This document shows positions 40,087-49,252 of a stretch of DNA of 49,552 nucleotides, piece after piece. The position numbers were made by a program, and so were the translations under genes. The DNA is from an uncultured Eubacteriales bacterium (lineage in GTDB: Bacteria > Bacillota > Clostridia > Oscillospirales > Oscillospiraceae). Under the pieces are notes generated by a model. That model saw only the letters and a program-made list of their open reading frames with translations. It had not been told where the DNA came from and did not search any database. Within the stretch, counting starts at the first letter, position 1, and the number at the start of each line of letters is the position of its first letter. The stretch is taken from contig URCK01000006.1 in assembly GCA_900546295.1 (NCBI GenBank), positions 1-49,552 of the forward strand, in the 5' to 3' direction.

Positions 40087-41322
40087 TTATTCTGCATGCA
40101 GCGCGTCTGCGGCAGCCTCGCCGGCCGCCTTGCCCGTCGCCCAGGCGATCTGCAAATTGTAGCCGCCCGTGTAGGCGTCCACGTCGATCATTTCACCCGC
40201 AAAGTACAGTCCCGCGACCTTTTTCGAGGCCATGGTCTTCGGGTCGATCTCTCCGACCTTCACACCGCCGGAGGTGATGATGGCATTCTCCACCGGCATG
40301 GGAGCGGCAACGTCGACCGTCCAGCGCTTCAAGAGCGTGCGGATCGTCTCGCGCTGGGCGCGCGTAATGTCGTGTACCTTCTCGTGCGGCGGGATGAGCG
40401 AGCGGTCCACGAAGGCATCGATCATCTTCTGCGGCAAAAGCGCGCCGAGCACGTTGCGGTAGTCGCTGTTCGCACGCGCCTCAAAGTCCGCGAGCAGGCG
40501 CTTGTCGAGCATCTGCTCGTCGAGCGCAGGCTTGAGGTCGATCGAAAGCCGGTAGGTCTTTTTGTCGAAATGCCGCATGTGCGCGCTGGCCGACAAAATG
40601 AGGGGCCCGCTCACGCCGAAGTGCGTGAAGAGCATCTCACCAAAGTCAGAATGGATCTTTTTGTTGTTCTCGTAGACCGTCAGCGCCACGTTCCGGAGAC
40701 TGAGCCCCTGCAGGGGCGCACAGTCATATGCCCTGAGCGGCACGAGCGAGCCGCGCAGCGGCGTGACCGTGTGGCCGAGGGACTCCGCCATGCGGAAGCC
40801 GTCGCCCGTCGAGCCGGTCGCGGGATAGGATACCCCGCCCGTCGCGAGGATGACGGCGGAGGCGGGATAATCCCCCTTTTCACCCTTGACGGCAGCGGTA
40901 TGGCCGTCTTCCAGCAAAATATCGAACGCGCGGTCGCGCACGAGCTTCACGCGCAGGCGCTTGAGCTCGCGCTCAAGCGCGGCGGTGATGTCGAACGAGC
41001 GGTCCGACACCGGGAACACGCGCTTGCCGCGCTCGACCTTGAGCGGCACGCCGAGACCTTCAAAAAAGTCGATGGCGGCGTAACCGTCGAAGCGGGAAAA
41101 GACGGAGTATAAAAAGCGCGGGTTCTGCGGCACATGGGCAAGAAGCTCTTCGCAGCTGCTCTCGTTCGTCACGTTGCAGCGGCCCTTGCCGGTGATGTTC
41201 ACCTTTTTGCCGAGGCGCTCGTTCGGGTCGAGCAGCGTGACGCTCGCGCCCTTGCGCGCAGCGCAGATCGCGGCCATCATGCCGCCCGCGCCGCCGCCGA
41301 TAACAACGATCCCTTTATTCAT
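40087..41322 (-). CDS. HI0933/BaiN-family flavoprotein oxidoreductase
   Basis: The 411-residue protein has an N-terminal FAD-binding Rossmann motif (IVVIGGGAGGMMAAI) and the family signatures GKGRCNVTN, ATGGVSYPATGSTGDG and AGEMIDVDAYTGGYNLQ near the C-terminus. Members include BaiN, which acts on bile-acid intermediates, but most, as here, have unknown substrates. No other bai genes are nearby. ATG 41322 overlaps the RpiR gene by 8 bases. The open frame runs further upstream but into that gene. Confidence 0.88.
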   Translation of the reverse strand: MNKGIVVIGGGAGGMMAAICAARKGASVTLLDPNERLGKKVNITGKGRCNVTNESSCEELLAHVPQNPRFLYSVFSRFDGYAAIDFFEGLGVPLKVERGKRVFPVSDRSFDITAALERELKRLRVKLVRDRAFDILLEDGHTAAVKGEKGDYPASAVILATGGVSYPATGSTGDGFRMAESLGHTVTPLRGSLVPLRAYDCAPLQGLSLRNVALTVYENNKKIHSDFGEMLFTHFGVSGPLILSASAHMRHFDKKTYRLSIDLKPALDEQMLDKRLLADFEARANSDYRNVLGALLPQKMIDAFVDRSLIPPHEKVHDITRAQRETIRTLLKRWTVDVAAPMPVENAIITSGGVKVGEIDPKTMASKKVAGLYFAGEMIDVDAYTGGYNLQIAWATGKAAGEAAADALHAE

Positions 41323-42178
41323 CTTCGACCTTTCCGAAAATGCCGAAGCGATCCCACACATGGTCGAGCTCTGCGAAGGTGGAGGAGATATCCGCGCCCT
41401 TCTTGCTCGCAACGGCCAGAATGAGCGCGTTGAGCATGCTCATCGGCGCCGCCAGCGAGTCGACGAACGAGATCATCTCGTTGCGCACCAGCAGCGAGCA
41501 GGACGCCATCTGGTTGATGGGCGAAAGCTCGCTGTCCGTCACGCCGATGATGGTCGCGCCGCGATCGCTTGCGAAGTGGATGGTCTTGAGCGCAAGCTCG
41601 CTGTAGCGCGGGAAGCAGATACCGATGACCACATCGCCCGGCGAGACGCGGAAGAGCTGATCGAAGGTACCGGCCGCCCCGCCCTGCACGAGCACGACGT
41701 TTTCAAAAATGAGGCGGAAGTAGAAGTTCAGATACCCCGCGAGGAACGAGGAGGAACGGAAGCCCACGATGTAGATCTTCTTTGCGCCGATGATCGTGTC
41801 GACCACGCGCTCGAACTCCGTGCCATCGGTCTGGTCGATCGCCATGCGGATCTTCTCAATGTCACGCTGCAAGACGTTCGTGACGAGGTCAGAGCCGGCA
41901 AGCTCGCCGTCGGACGCCTGAATGCGCTGGATGCTCGTCAGCTTGCCGCGGATCATCTCCTGTAATGCCCGCTGCATGCTCGGATAGCCCTCGTAGCCGA
42001 GCTGGGTGGCAAAGCGCACCACGGTCGACTCGCTGACCTGTACGGTCTTGCCGAGCTTGCTGGCCGTCATGAACGCGGCCTTGTCGTAGTTTTCCAGGAT
42101 GAAGCGCGCGATGAGCTTCTGTCCTTTGGAAAAGCTGCCCATGTTCTTTTCAATATTATGTAAAATATTCTTCGTCAT
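41315..42178 (-). CDS. MurR/RpiR-family regulator
   Basis: A 287-residue protein from ATG 42178. An N-terminal HTH_6 domain (about 1-77) contains the recognition segment VSESTVVRFATQLGYEGYPSMQ. A SIS sugar-phosphate-binding domain (about 125-260) contains IVGFRSSSFLAGYL and ICFPRYSELALKTI. Such regulators respond to phosphosugars, often MurNAc-6-P. The targets are unknown. It is translated together with the flavoprotein gene that follows and is near dacF, which loosely suggests a cell-wall link. Confidence 0.88.
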   Translation of the reverse strand: MTKNILHNIEKNMGSFSKGQKLIARFILENYDKAAFMTASKLGKTVQVSESTVVRFATQLGYEGYPSMQRALQEMIRGKLTSIQRIQASDGELAGSDLVTNVLQRDIEKIRMAIDQTDGTEFERVVDTIIGAKKIYIVGFRSSSFLAGYLNFYFRLIFENVVLVQGGAAGTFDQLFRVSPGDVVIGICFPRYSELALKTIHFASDRGATIIGVTDSELSPINQMASCSLLVRNEMISFVDSLAAPMSMLNALILAVASKKGADISSTFAELDHVWDRFGIFGKVEDE

Positions 42179-42191
42179 ACGATCGCCTCTG

Positions 42192-42902
42192 TCACTTTGA
42201 TTTTGTAGCAAGGATTTCCTGCTCCGTCAGCTCGCGCCACTGCCCTACCGGCAGGTCGCCGAGCGTGAGCGTGTGCTCGCGCACGCGCTGCAAGCGCTTA
42301 ACGTGCAGCGAGCAAGCTGCGCACATCCGCCGGATCTGGCGGTTTTTTCCTTCGTGGATGGTGATGGAAAGTAGGGCGGTATCCTGCCCGGCTGCCAGCA
42401 CGCGCACCTGCGCGCGGCGGATGGGCTCGCCGTCGAGCATCGTCATCGCGGCAAGCTTTTTTTCGCACCCGCGCACCTCGCCCGCGACGCTCACGCGGTA
42501 GGTCTTGTCGACCTCAAAGCGCGGATGCAGCATCTGCTGCATCCATTCGCCGTCGTTCGTCAAAAGGAGCAGCCCCTCGGAATCGAGGTCCAGCCGCCCC
42601 ACGGGATAGACCCGCGCGCCGCAGTCCTTCACAAGCTCGGCGACCGTGGGCCGCCCCTTCTCGTCTGAGAGCGTGCAGACGTATCCGCGCGGCTTATTGA
42701 GCATCAGATAGCGCTTTTGCTCCACGCGCGCGATCGGTACGCCGTCCACGGTGATCTCGTCGCGCGCACTGTCGGCCCGCTGCCCGATCATCGCTGTCTC
42801 GCCGTTGACGCGCACGCGCCCCTCGGCCATCCACTGCTCCGCCGTGCGGCGCGAGCAAAGCCCCGCCTCGGCGATGAGCTTTTGTATCCGTTCTTCTGCC
42901 AG
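42192..42902 (-). CDS. RluB/RsuA-family rRNA pseudouridine synthase with apparent CTG start
   Basis: The catalytic domain is complete (KRYLMLNKPRGYVC and GRLDLDSEGLLLLTNDG, with the catalytic Asp in GRLD). The usual S4 RNA-binding domain is encoded in frame upstream of the first ATG (42830): EERIQKLIAEAGLCSRRTAEQW. No ATG, GTG or TTG is in frame between that part and the TAG about 15 bases upstream of 42902. CTG 42902 lies 8 bases after GGAGGGG and gives a normal 236-residue length. The alternative is a truncated S4-less protein from 42830. Confidence 0.82.
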   Translation of the reverse strand: MAEERIQKLIAEAGLCSRRTAEQWMAEGRVRVNGETAMIGQRADSARDEITVDGVPIARVEQKRYLMLNKPRGYVCTLSDEKGRPTVAELVKDCGARVYPVGRLDLDSEGLLLLTNDGEWMQQMLHPRFEVDKTYRVSVAGEVRGCEKKLAAMTMLDGEPIRRAQVRVLAAGQDTALLSITIHEGKNRQIRRMCAACSLHVKRLQRVREHTLTLGDLPVGQWRELTEQEILATKSK

Positions 42903-42914
42903 AACGACCCCTCC

Positions 42915-44036
42915 CTACGCGGCGAAAAGGTTCCATAGCCGTTCCGCCAGCGGTGTTTTTTTCGTGTTTTTCTGCGCCTGCTTTTCGGGCACATCGACGT
43001 TCCCTGCGCTCACGAGCGCAACGCGCCCGACCTCCGTGCCGCCGCAGAGGATGATGAGCTCGCCGAGTGCCTGCCCCCGTTTTACGGGAAGGTCAAGCGT
43101 GTCCGGCAGTTCCGCGCGCACGCTGAGTTCCTCCCCTTCCAAAACGGGATAGAAAAAGCTTTCTTTCGCAACAGCCGTGACCGTCGCGCCGCCGCGCGCG
43201 ATCTCCCCGCAGCGCTCGAAGCGCTTTACGGCGCATTCGCGCCTGCAAACGGAAAAGCCGTAGTCGTAGAGCGCGGTGTGATCCGCCCAGTCGCTGCCGT
43301 CGTTCAATGTGACGGCGATCAGGCGCATCCCGCCGCGTTCGGCGCAGGTGACGAGCGTTCGCCCCGCGTCGCCGGTGTAGCCGGTCTTGAGACCGATGCA
43401 GCCGGGATACTTTGCGAGCAGCTTATTGTGGTTGGTCATCGTGCGCGCGCCGACACGCGCCGTGCGCGTGGAAGCGATGCGCGTAAACGTCGGGTCGCGC
43501 ATCGCATACGCCGCAAGGCGCGCCATATCGAGGGCACAGGAACGGTGCCCCGCTTCGTCCAGCCCGCTCGGGTTTGCAAAGGCTGTTCGCGTCATGCCGA
43601 GCATCTTTGCCTTTTCGTTCATCCATGCGACGAACTGCCTGCTGCCGCCTTCTCCGCCGCAGTGGTCGGCGATGCACTCTGCCGCGTCGTTCCCCGATGG
43701 GAGCATCAGCCCGTAGAGCAGCTCCTCCATCGTGAGCGTTTCCCCCTCGGCAAGATACATCGACGAGCCCTCGCGCAGATGAGCGCGCGCGACCGTGACC
43801 TGTTCTTCGAGCGCGCTGTGCTCCAGCGCCACAAGGCAGGTCATGATCTTTGTGGTGCTTGCGATGCTGCGCTCCTGCAATTCATTGCCCGATGCGATCA
43901 CGCGCCCGCTCTCCGCCTCCATCAGAACGAACGAGGCGGCAGAAGTCTTGGGCGCAACAGCGAGACAAGTAATACTACTTGTCACAAAAAGTACCGCAAG
44001 AAACAATGAAACACCGGCGCGCAGCATCCGCGTCAT
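42915..44036 (-). CDS. dacF: D-alanyl-D-alanine carboxypeptidase (DacF type)
   Basis: The 373-residue penicillin-binding protein trims peptidoglycan stem peptides. A signal peptide (about 1-27) is followed by SxxK at S60-K63 (STTK), SGN at 114-116 and KTG at 217-219, so the active site is intact. A C-terminal beta domain (about 270-350) follows. The gene sits between the sporulation gene gerW and the pseudouridine synthase. Downstream of gerW/ytfJ-type genes a sporulation role (DacF or DacB) is plausible. Confidence 0.92.
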   Translation of the reverse strand: MTRMLRAGVSLFLAVLFVTSSITCLAVAPKTSAASFVLMEAESGRVIASGNELQERSIASTTKIMTCLVALEHSALEEQVTVARAHLREGSSMYLAEGETLTMEELLYGLMLPSGNDAAECIADHCGGEGGSRQFVAWMNEKAKMLGMTRTAFANPSGLDEAGHRSCALDMARLAAYAMRDPTFTRIASTRTARVGARTMTNHNKLLAKYPGCIGLKTGYTGDAGRTLVTCAERGGMRLIAVTLNDGSDWADHTALYDYGFSVCRRECAVKRFERCGEIARGGATVTAVAKESFFYPVLEGEELSVRAELPDTLDLPVKRGQALGELIILCGGTEVGRVALVSAGNVDVPEKQAQKNTKKTPLAERLWNLFAA

Positions 44037-44079
44037 AGGATCACTCCTTCAAAAAAGAATGTTCCTATTATGTCCCGGA

Positions 44080-44478
44080 TCAGTAGATATCTTTCTCCTC
44101 GCGCTTTTTGTCCACGAAATTCTGCACGCGGTCAAGAACCTCCGGCACGAGGTCGAGCACACGGTCGACCGTTGCCGCCGCGGGAATGGCCACGGGCATC
44201 ACGCGCGTCAGTCCGTCCTTGACGACGAGGAACGCCACGGGATCGACCTTGACGCCGGCGCCCGCGCCGCCGCCGAAACGGGTCGCCTCGGTCTTGCCAT
44301 AGTCGCCGCCGCCCGCGCCGAAGCCGAAGCTCACGCGCGAAACAGGGATGACCGTCACGCCGTCGGGCGTGGTGATGGGCTCGCCGATGATGGTGTTGGA
44401 GTCGACCATTTCACGGATCTTATCCATCGTCGTGTCCATGAGGTCGTTGAGTGGCGTTTTCTTTTCGATGTTTTCCAT
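44080..44478 (-). CDS. gerW: GerW-family sporulation protein (YtfJ)
   Basis: This 132-residue protein opens ENIEKKTPLNDLMDTTMDKIREM and has the glycine-rich core FGFGAGGGDYG and FGGGAGAGVKVDP, both typical of GerW/YtfJ. In Bacillus the protein is needed for germination with L-alanine. Its presence, with cotJC, supports a spore-forming host. DUF2953 (YtfI-like) lies immediately upstream, the same pairing as in Bacillus and clostridia. Confidence 0.92.
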   Translation of the reverse strand: MENIEKKTPLNDLMDTTMDKIREMVDSNTIIGEPITTPDGVTVIPVSRVSFGFGAGGGDYGKTEATRFGGGAGAGVKVDPVAFLVVKDGLTRVMPVAIPAAATVDRVLDLVPEVLDRVQNFVDKKREEKDIY

Positions 44479-44497
44479 GAGATACGTCCTTTCTTTT

Positions 44498-45184
44498 TTA
44501 TGCAGTCAGTTTTTCATCCTGAGTTTCACTTTTTTGGGAGGTCTCCGCTGCGCTGTTTTCCGCCTTGTCGTATTTGTGCGCCTTGCGGAAGTGTCGATAC
44601 CATTTGAGCAGCGGTGCAAACAGCGCGCAGGCGATGAAAAGCCCGTCCCACACGCGCATTGACAGCCCCACCGTTCCCTCCGCGCGCGTTTCCTTCGCGC
44701 TGTAGTCCATGCGCAGGTGCAGCGATGGATTGGGGATGCGGAAGAGGTCTTCAAGCTGCGGCATCACGCCCCACATCAGGGCGTTTGCATAGCCGTAACG
44801 CTGCGCGATGTCCGCCGGGTCCTCGCCGCCGAAGACGACAAGGATCTCGAAAGGATCGATGCAAAGGCGCTTGCAGGCGCGCCTCGCCGTCTCCCTGAGC
44901 GCGGCAAAGGCGACGTGAATCAGCTCTTTTTTCTCCGCGCGCGTCAGCTTTGGAAGCTTCCGGCGCTTCTTGCCGGTCTCCTCCGTTTTTTTCTCATCGG
45001 CAGCCTTTTTTCTGCCGTCCGGCGCGGACTTTTTTTCCTTCTCCGGCAGCAGCGTCATGCGGAAGGGGCCGACGAAGAGCGTCAGCTCTGTCTTTTCGCC
45101 AAAGCGCGCCAGTGCGCGCACGCGGACGGAAGCGATGAGCAGCAAAATCAGCAAAATGATGCCGATCACCTTCAGCGCAGTCAA
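44498..45184 (-). CDS. DUF2953 membrane-anchored protein (YtfI-like)
   Basis: A 228-residue protein with one N-terminal membrane anchor (VIGIILLILLLIASV), a very basic, Lys-rich linker (about 60-95) and the DUF2953 core with DPADIAQRYGYANALMWGVMP. A second hydrophobic stretch (WDGLFIACALFAPLL) lies near the C-terminus. Its place between scpB and gerW matches YtfI in Bacillus. The function is unknown, possibly at the forespore membrane. Confidence 0.85.
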   Translation of the reverse strand: MTALKVIGIILLILLLIASVRVRALARFGEKTELTLFVGPFRMTLLPEKEKKSAPDGRKKAADEKKTEETGKKRRKLPKLTRAEKKELIHVAFAALRETARRACKRLCIDPFEILVVFGGEDPADIAQRYGYANALMWGVMPQLEDLFRIPNPSLHLRMDYSAKETRAEGTVGLSMRVWDGLFIACALFAPLLKWYRHFRKAHKYDKAENSAAETSQKSETQDEKLTA

Positions 45185-45214
45185 TCGACCACCTCCCTTT
45201 CCATATCTTCCCGG

Positions 45215-45835
45215 TTAACCGTCCTGCTCCGTCTCGCTCCCTTCGGCTTTCAGCACGCCGGGGTCGAGGATCGTGCCGTCCTCGCCCATGCGAAGCTGTC
45301 CGTCCGTTTCGATGCCCGGCATCTCGGGCAGTTCTTCGAGCGAGGAGAGATGAAAGTCGCGCAGGAATTTTTTTGTCGTGCGGTACAGCCTTGGCCGTCC
45401 CGGCACCTGCAAGCGCCCGCACTCTTCGATGAAGCCGCGCTCCAAAAGGAGGCCCACCGTGTACGAGCTGTCCACCCCGCGCACCTGATCGACATAAGCG
45501 CGCGTTGTGGGCTGGTAGTAAGCAACGATCGTCAGCACCTCCAGCGCGGGCTGGGAGAGGCGCGCAGTCTTGCGGATCTCAAATGCCTTGCGGATGAGGT
45601 CAGCATAGTCGGGCGACGAGCAGAGCTGATAGCAGTCCTCCATGCGGACAAGGCGGATGCCGCGCCGCTCGTAGGCGTAATGATCGCCAAGCTTTTGCAG
45701 CACCTGCTCCGCCGTCGGCCGGTCAAGGTCGAGCGCAAGGCAGATGCGCTCGATCGGAAGAGGCTCGCCCGCGGCGAAGAGGATCGCCTCCACCGCCGCC
45801 TCAACTTCGCGCAGGTCCAAAGATTCCAGAGTCAT
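45215..45835 (-). CDS. scpB: Segregation and condensation protein B
   Basis: This 206-residue kleisin-associated protein has two winged-helix domains, with the typical start EAAVEAILFAAGEPLP, LVRMEDCYQLC, LSQPALEVLTIVAYYQPTTR and the closing YRTTKKFLRDF. Together with ScpA and SMC it compacts and separates the chromosome. It follows scpA by 18 bases. Confidence 0.95.
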   Translation of the reverse strand: MTLESLDLREVEAAVEAILFAAGEPLPIERICLALDLDRPTAEQVLQKLGDHYAYERRGIRLVRMEDCYQLCSSPDYADLIRKAFEIRKTARLSQPALEVLTIVAYYQPTTRAYVDQVRGVDSSYTVGLLLERGFIEECGRLQVPGRPRLYRTTKKFLRDFHLSSLEELPEMPGIETDGQLRMGEDGTILDPGVLKAEGSETEQDG

Positions 45836-45853
45836 AGTATTCCTCGTTTTTCG

Positions 45854-46639
45854 TTATAAATTGATGTGCTCGGGTACATCCTCGCCGCACTCCACCGTGC
45901 AGTCAACGTCGGAACCGGCAAGATGGATGACCTTCTCGCGGCAAAGCTCCAGAACGGCGATAAACGTCGCCACGATCTCGCTGCGGCTGCGGCTGCCGCG
46001 AAAGAGCAACTGAAAGCGCGTCATGCCGAATTCCTTCAACCGGCGGAGGATCTCCTCGGCCTTGCCCTTGACGGGATACGGCTCGCGCCGCACGATCTCG
46101 CTCAGTGCCGCGCTCGGCGGCGCCGAGAGCTTTTCGCCGCGCTCAAAAACCGCCTGCATCGCAAGTACCAGGTCCGCCTTTTCGTGGCTGTATTCATAGA
46201 CCTTTCCGCGCTGCATCGGCTCGGGGTCGCGCGTCGTGATGCTACAGCCGAATTCACCCATCGGCCCCAGCGTCTTCGTCAGGAGCTTGACGCGAAGGTA
46301 GGTGTCCTTTTGCGCGCGCTCTTTGAGCGATGCGATCAGCTCGTCCATCTCGCTTTGCGCCTGCTCATCCTCGAGCGAGAGGAGCATCCGCGTCTTGATG
46401 TACATCAGGTGCGCGGCCATCGTGATGAACTCGCTCGCCACTTCGAGGTCGAGCTGCTTGCGCTGCTCGAGATAGGCGAGGTACTGGTCCAGAATGAGCG
46501 CGATGGGAATATCCTGGATCTCTATTTTATTCTTTGACAGCAGGAAGAGGATGAGGTCGAGCGGGCCTTCGAAGTCCTGCAGCGTTTCCGCGCTGCGCTC
46601 GTGCACCACCCCTTCGAGCTTGAAAACAGGGTTATCCAT
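45854..46639 (-). CDS. scpA: Segregation and condensation protein A
   Basis: The 261-residue kleisin bridges the SMC heads. The N-terminal domain has DFEGPLDLILFLLSKNKIEIQDIPI and YLEQRKQLDLEVASEFI; the linker and the C-terminal winged helix (FLRGSRSRSEIVATFIAVLEL-like) follow. Length is typical. It follows the site-2 protease gene by 5 bases and is coupled to scpB. SMC is not in the window. Confidence 0.95.
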   Translation of the reverse strand: MDNPVFKLEGVVHERSAETLQDFEGPLDLILFLLSKNKIEIQDIPIALILDQYLAYLEQRKQLDLEVASEFITMAAHLMYIKTRMLLSLEDEQAQSEMDELIASLKERAQKDTYLRVKLLTKTLGPMGEFGCSITTRDPEPMQRGKVYEYSHEKADLVLAMQAVFERGEKLSAPPSAALSEIVRREPYPVKGKAEEILRRLKEFGMTRFQLLFRGSRSRSEIVATFIAVLELCREKVIHLAGSDVDCTVECGEDVPEHINL

Positions 46640-46644
46640 TCATT

Positions 46645-47304
46645 TCATCTCAATACGATCAGATTTACAAGAAACGAGTACACCCGATAGATGCCCTCGC
46701 CGAGGATATTGTCCCCCACGCCGAGCCACACGAGCACAAAAAGCAGCGCCATGCCGTATTTTTCGTAGCGCATGAGCGTCATGTACGCGCGGTCGGGCAG
46801 GAAGGAAAAGAGTACCTTCGACCCGTCGAGCGGCGAGATGGGGATGAGGTTAAAAAGGCCGAGGCCGATGCTCATGTACGCCGTCATCAAAAGAAAGTCG
46901 AGCGCGCCGGCGCAAAGCGCGGTGTCGACATAATGCCCCAGCACGAGCCGCGCGGCAAAAAGCAGCAGCACTGAGAGCAGCAGGTTGGAAGCGGGGCCTG
47001 CCAGCGCCGTGAGTGCCATGCCCTGCTTGGGCTTTTTGAAGTAGCGCATGTCGACCGGCACGGGCTTTGCCCAGCCAAAGCCGACAAGCAGCATCGCGGC
47101 GAGGCCGAACCAGTCGATATGATGCAGCGGGTTCAGACTCAACCGCCGCTCGCGCTTGGCCGTCGGGTCGCCGAGAGCGTATGCCGCAAGACCGTGGCAG
47201 GTCTCATGCACCGTCAGACATAAAAAGACGCCGATCACGCGCAAAAGCGCATGGGCCAGCGAAGTCCAGTCGATCGACTGAGCAAGTTCCTGAAAGCTAT
47301 TCAC
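46645..47304 (-). CDS. Site-2 protease family (M50) membrane metalloprotease
   Basis: A 219-residue multi-span membrane protein with the zinc site HETCH (H33-H37) in the first long helix and the third ligand region NLIPISPLDGSKVL. These are the M50 signatures. GTG 47304 follows GGAGAA. It has about five membrane spans and no PDZ domain. Proteins of this subfamily precede scpA in many clostridia and probably cleave a membrane-bound regulator; the substrate is unknown. Confidence 0.9.
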   Translation of the reverse strand: MNSFQELAQSIDWTSLAHALLRVIGVFLCLTVHETCHGLAAYALGDPTAKRERRLSLNPLHHIDWFGLAAMLLVGFGWAKPVPVDMRYFKKPKQGMALTALAGPASNLLLSVLLLFAARLVLGHYVDTALCAGALDFLLMTAYMSIGLGLFNLIPISPLDGSKVLFSFLPDRAYMTLMRYEKYGMALLFVLVWLGVGDNILGEGIYRVYSFLVNLIVLR

Positions 47305-47361
47305 GCAATTTCTCCGTCGTCATTATGCAATTCATATTCCATTGCACGTTAGAATGCTTTT

Positions 47362-47390
47362 ATTATATCAGCCGTGCAGCGCTATTACAA
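47362..47390 (-). promoter_or_regulatory. Promoter of the site-2 protease-scpA-scpB run
   Basis: Minus-strand TTGTAA (47385-47390), a 17-base spacer and a perfect TATAAT (47362-47367). It could drive the whole same-strand run down to the terminator at 36757. Confidence 0.7.
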
Positions 47391-47464
47391 GCCGTTTTGC
47401 AATTTTTGCTGCATTTTGTTTTCTGAAATGCGAGGCGCTTTTTCAGATGAATTGCACAAATATA

Positions 47465-47503
47465 AGGAAGGAGCACCCCTGCCGCATGACAGGAGCGCTC
47501 CTT
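47465..47503 (-). terminator. metI terminator
   Basis: Minus-strand AAGGAGCGCTCCTG pairs with CAGGGGTGCTCCTT (G-U pair and one mismatch), followed by CCTTATATTT. It lies just past the metI stop. The T-run is weak. Confidence 0.5.
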
Positions 47504-47516
47504 GCATCCTTCATCT

Positions 47517-48221
47517 TTACTTTTTGAGACGCTTGTCGCTCTTGACGGCAAGATATGTGCCGAGCGACTGGAAGATCTGCACCAGGATGATGAGCAGCAC
47601 GACCGCTGCGAACATCACAAGGTACTTGTAGCGGTAGTAGCCGTAGTCGATGGCGATCTTGCCGAGGCCGCCGCCGCCGATGATACCGCTCATCGCCGAG
47701 TAGCCGAGGATGGTCGTCAGCGCGATGGTGAAGTTCTGCAAAAGCGAGGGGACGCTCTCAGGGATCATCACCTTGCAGATGATCTCCATGGGCGTTGCGC
47801 CCATGCTCTGCGCCGCCTCGATGATGTTGGGGTCCACCTCGCGAAGGCTTCCCTCAACGAGACGCGCAACGAAGGGGAACGCCGCCACCACGAGCGGAAC
47901 GATGGTCGCGGTCGTGCCGACGGTCGTGCCGATGATGAGGCGCGAGAGCGGAAAAACCATGATCATTAAAATAAGGAAGGGAATGGATCGCAGGAGGTTG
48001 ATGATGACATTCAAAATGCGCATCAGCGTCTTCGGCAGCGGCAGAACGCCGTCCTTCTCCCCCGCCACAAGCAGCACGCCCAGCGGAAGGCCGATGACGA
48101 CGGCCAGCGCCGTTGAAAGGAGCGTCACATAAAAGGTCTCCCAGATCGCCTTGGGAAACTGCGTCTGCATGGCGGCAGAAAGCTCCGCAACGGACTGCGG
48201 AGAAAAGAGATTACTGTACAT
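47517..48221 (-). CDS. metI: Methionine ABC transporter permease
   Basis: The 234-residue permease has five to six membrane spans and the EAA-loop motif EAAQSMGATPMEII that contacts the ATPase. The N-terminal AIWETFYVTLLST and PLGVLLV pattern is typical of MetI. It overlaps metN by 11 bases and ends the met operon. The import system takes up D/L-methionine with MetN and MetQ. Confidence 0.94.
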   Translation of the reverse strand: MYSNLFSPQSVAELSAAMQTQFPKAIWETFYVTLLSTALAVVIGLPLGVLLVAGEKDGVLPLPKTLMRILNVIINLLRSIPFLILMIMVFPLSRLIIGTTVGTTATIVPLVVAAFPFVARLVEGSLREVDPNIIEAAQSMGATPMEIICKVMIPESVPSLLQNFTIALTTILGYSAMSGIIGGGGLGKIAIDYGYYRYKYLVMFAAVVLLIILVQIFQSLGTYLAVKSDKRLKK

Positions 48222-49224
48222 CGACGCTCGCCTCCTCTACCGAAAGATTTTCAATGCCCTTCAAAAATTCCATTGCCTGGTCGAACTGCGCGTTCGGCAC
48301 GCCCAGCAGCATCCCGCCGTACACCTCTTCCGAGAGCTTCTGCGTCGTAGCGGAGATGACGGTCGCGTTGACGCCCTCCTCCGTTGCAAGACGGGCCACC
48401 AGCGGGATGGACGTTGTCTTCGCGCTGCGGAAGATGAGGCGGATGCGGCGCTGCTGCTGCGGGTCGGACACGTCGATATCCGCGCCGCGCGGGAAGACGA
48501 GGTGCCGCGCCGCTGCGGACTTGGGCGCGGAGAAGACGGCCGAAACAAGCCCCTCCTCCACCACCTCGCCGTCATCGAGGATGGCAACGTGGTTGCACAC
48601 CTCCTTCACCACGCTCATCTGGTGCGTGATGATGACGACGGTGATGCCGAGCTTTTTGTTGATGTCACCGATCAGCTCGAGGATCTGGCGCGTGGTCTTT
48701 GGGTCGAGCGCGCTCGTCGCCTCGTCGCAGAGCAGGACCTTGGGGTTCGTTGCGAGCGCGCGGGCGATGGCGACGCGCTGCTGCTGGCCGCCGGAGAGCT
48801 GCGCGGGATAGGCCTTGGCCTTGTCCTTAAGTCCCACGATGTCGAGCAGCTCCAGTGCCCGCTGCTCGCGCCACTTCTTTTCTCCGCGCAGCCCGGAAAG
48901 CTCCATCGGAAAGCAGACGTTGTCGAGGCAGTTTCGCTGCATGAGCAGGTTGAAGCGCTGGAAGATCATCGTGATGTCATGCCGCGCCGCGCGAAGCTGC
49001 GCGGGCGACATGGTATCCAAACGCTTTCCGTTGACGATGACCTCGCCGGCGGTGGGACGCTCGAGCATATTGATGCAGCGCACGAGCGTGGATTTGCCCG
49101 CGCCGCTCATGCCGATGATGCCGTAAACGTCCCCGTCGGGAATCGTCAGGGAGACGTCCTTGAGCGCGTCCACCCTGCCCCCTGCGGTTTCAAAGGTCTT
49201 GCTTAAATGCTTCAGTTCGATCAA
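48211..49224 (-). CDS. metN: Methionine ABC transporter ATP-binding protein
   Basis: A 337-residue ATPase with Walker A GMSGAGKST, signature LSGGQQQR and Walker B LLCDEATSALDP. A C-terminal NIL domain (about 255-337) binds methionine and inhibits transport when the cell is replete. Start is TTG 49224 behind GGAGGGA, in line with homologues (MIELKHLSKTF). It is coupled to metI. Confidence 0.95.
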   Translation of the reverse strand: MIELKHLSKTFETAGGRVDALKDVSLTIPDGDVYGIIGMSGAGKSTLVRCINMLERPTAGEVIVNGKRLDTMSPAQLRAARHDITMIFQRFNLLMQRNCLDNVCFPMELSGLRGEKKWREQRALELLDIVGLKDKAKAYPAQLSGGQQQRVAIARALATNPKVLLCDEATSALDPKTTRQILELIGDINKKLGITVVIITHQMSVVKEVCNHVAILDDGEVVEEGLVSAVFSAPKSAAARHLVFPRGADIDVSDPQQQRRIRLIFRSAKTTSIPLVARLATEEGVNATVISATTQKLSEEVYGGMLLGVPNAQFDQAMEFLKGIENLSVEEASVDVQ

Positions 49225-49252
49225 GGATGCTCCCTCCTTCCCGTTTTCTTTC

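Noticed and set aside
40087..41322. Bile-acid operon member (BaiN)
   Set aside because: The family match is good, but no other bai genes are nearby and the family is broad, so no bile-acid function is claimed.
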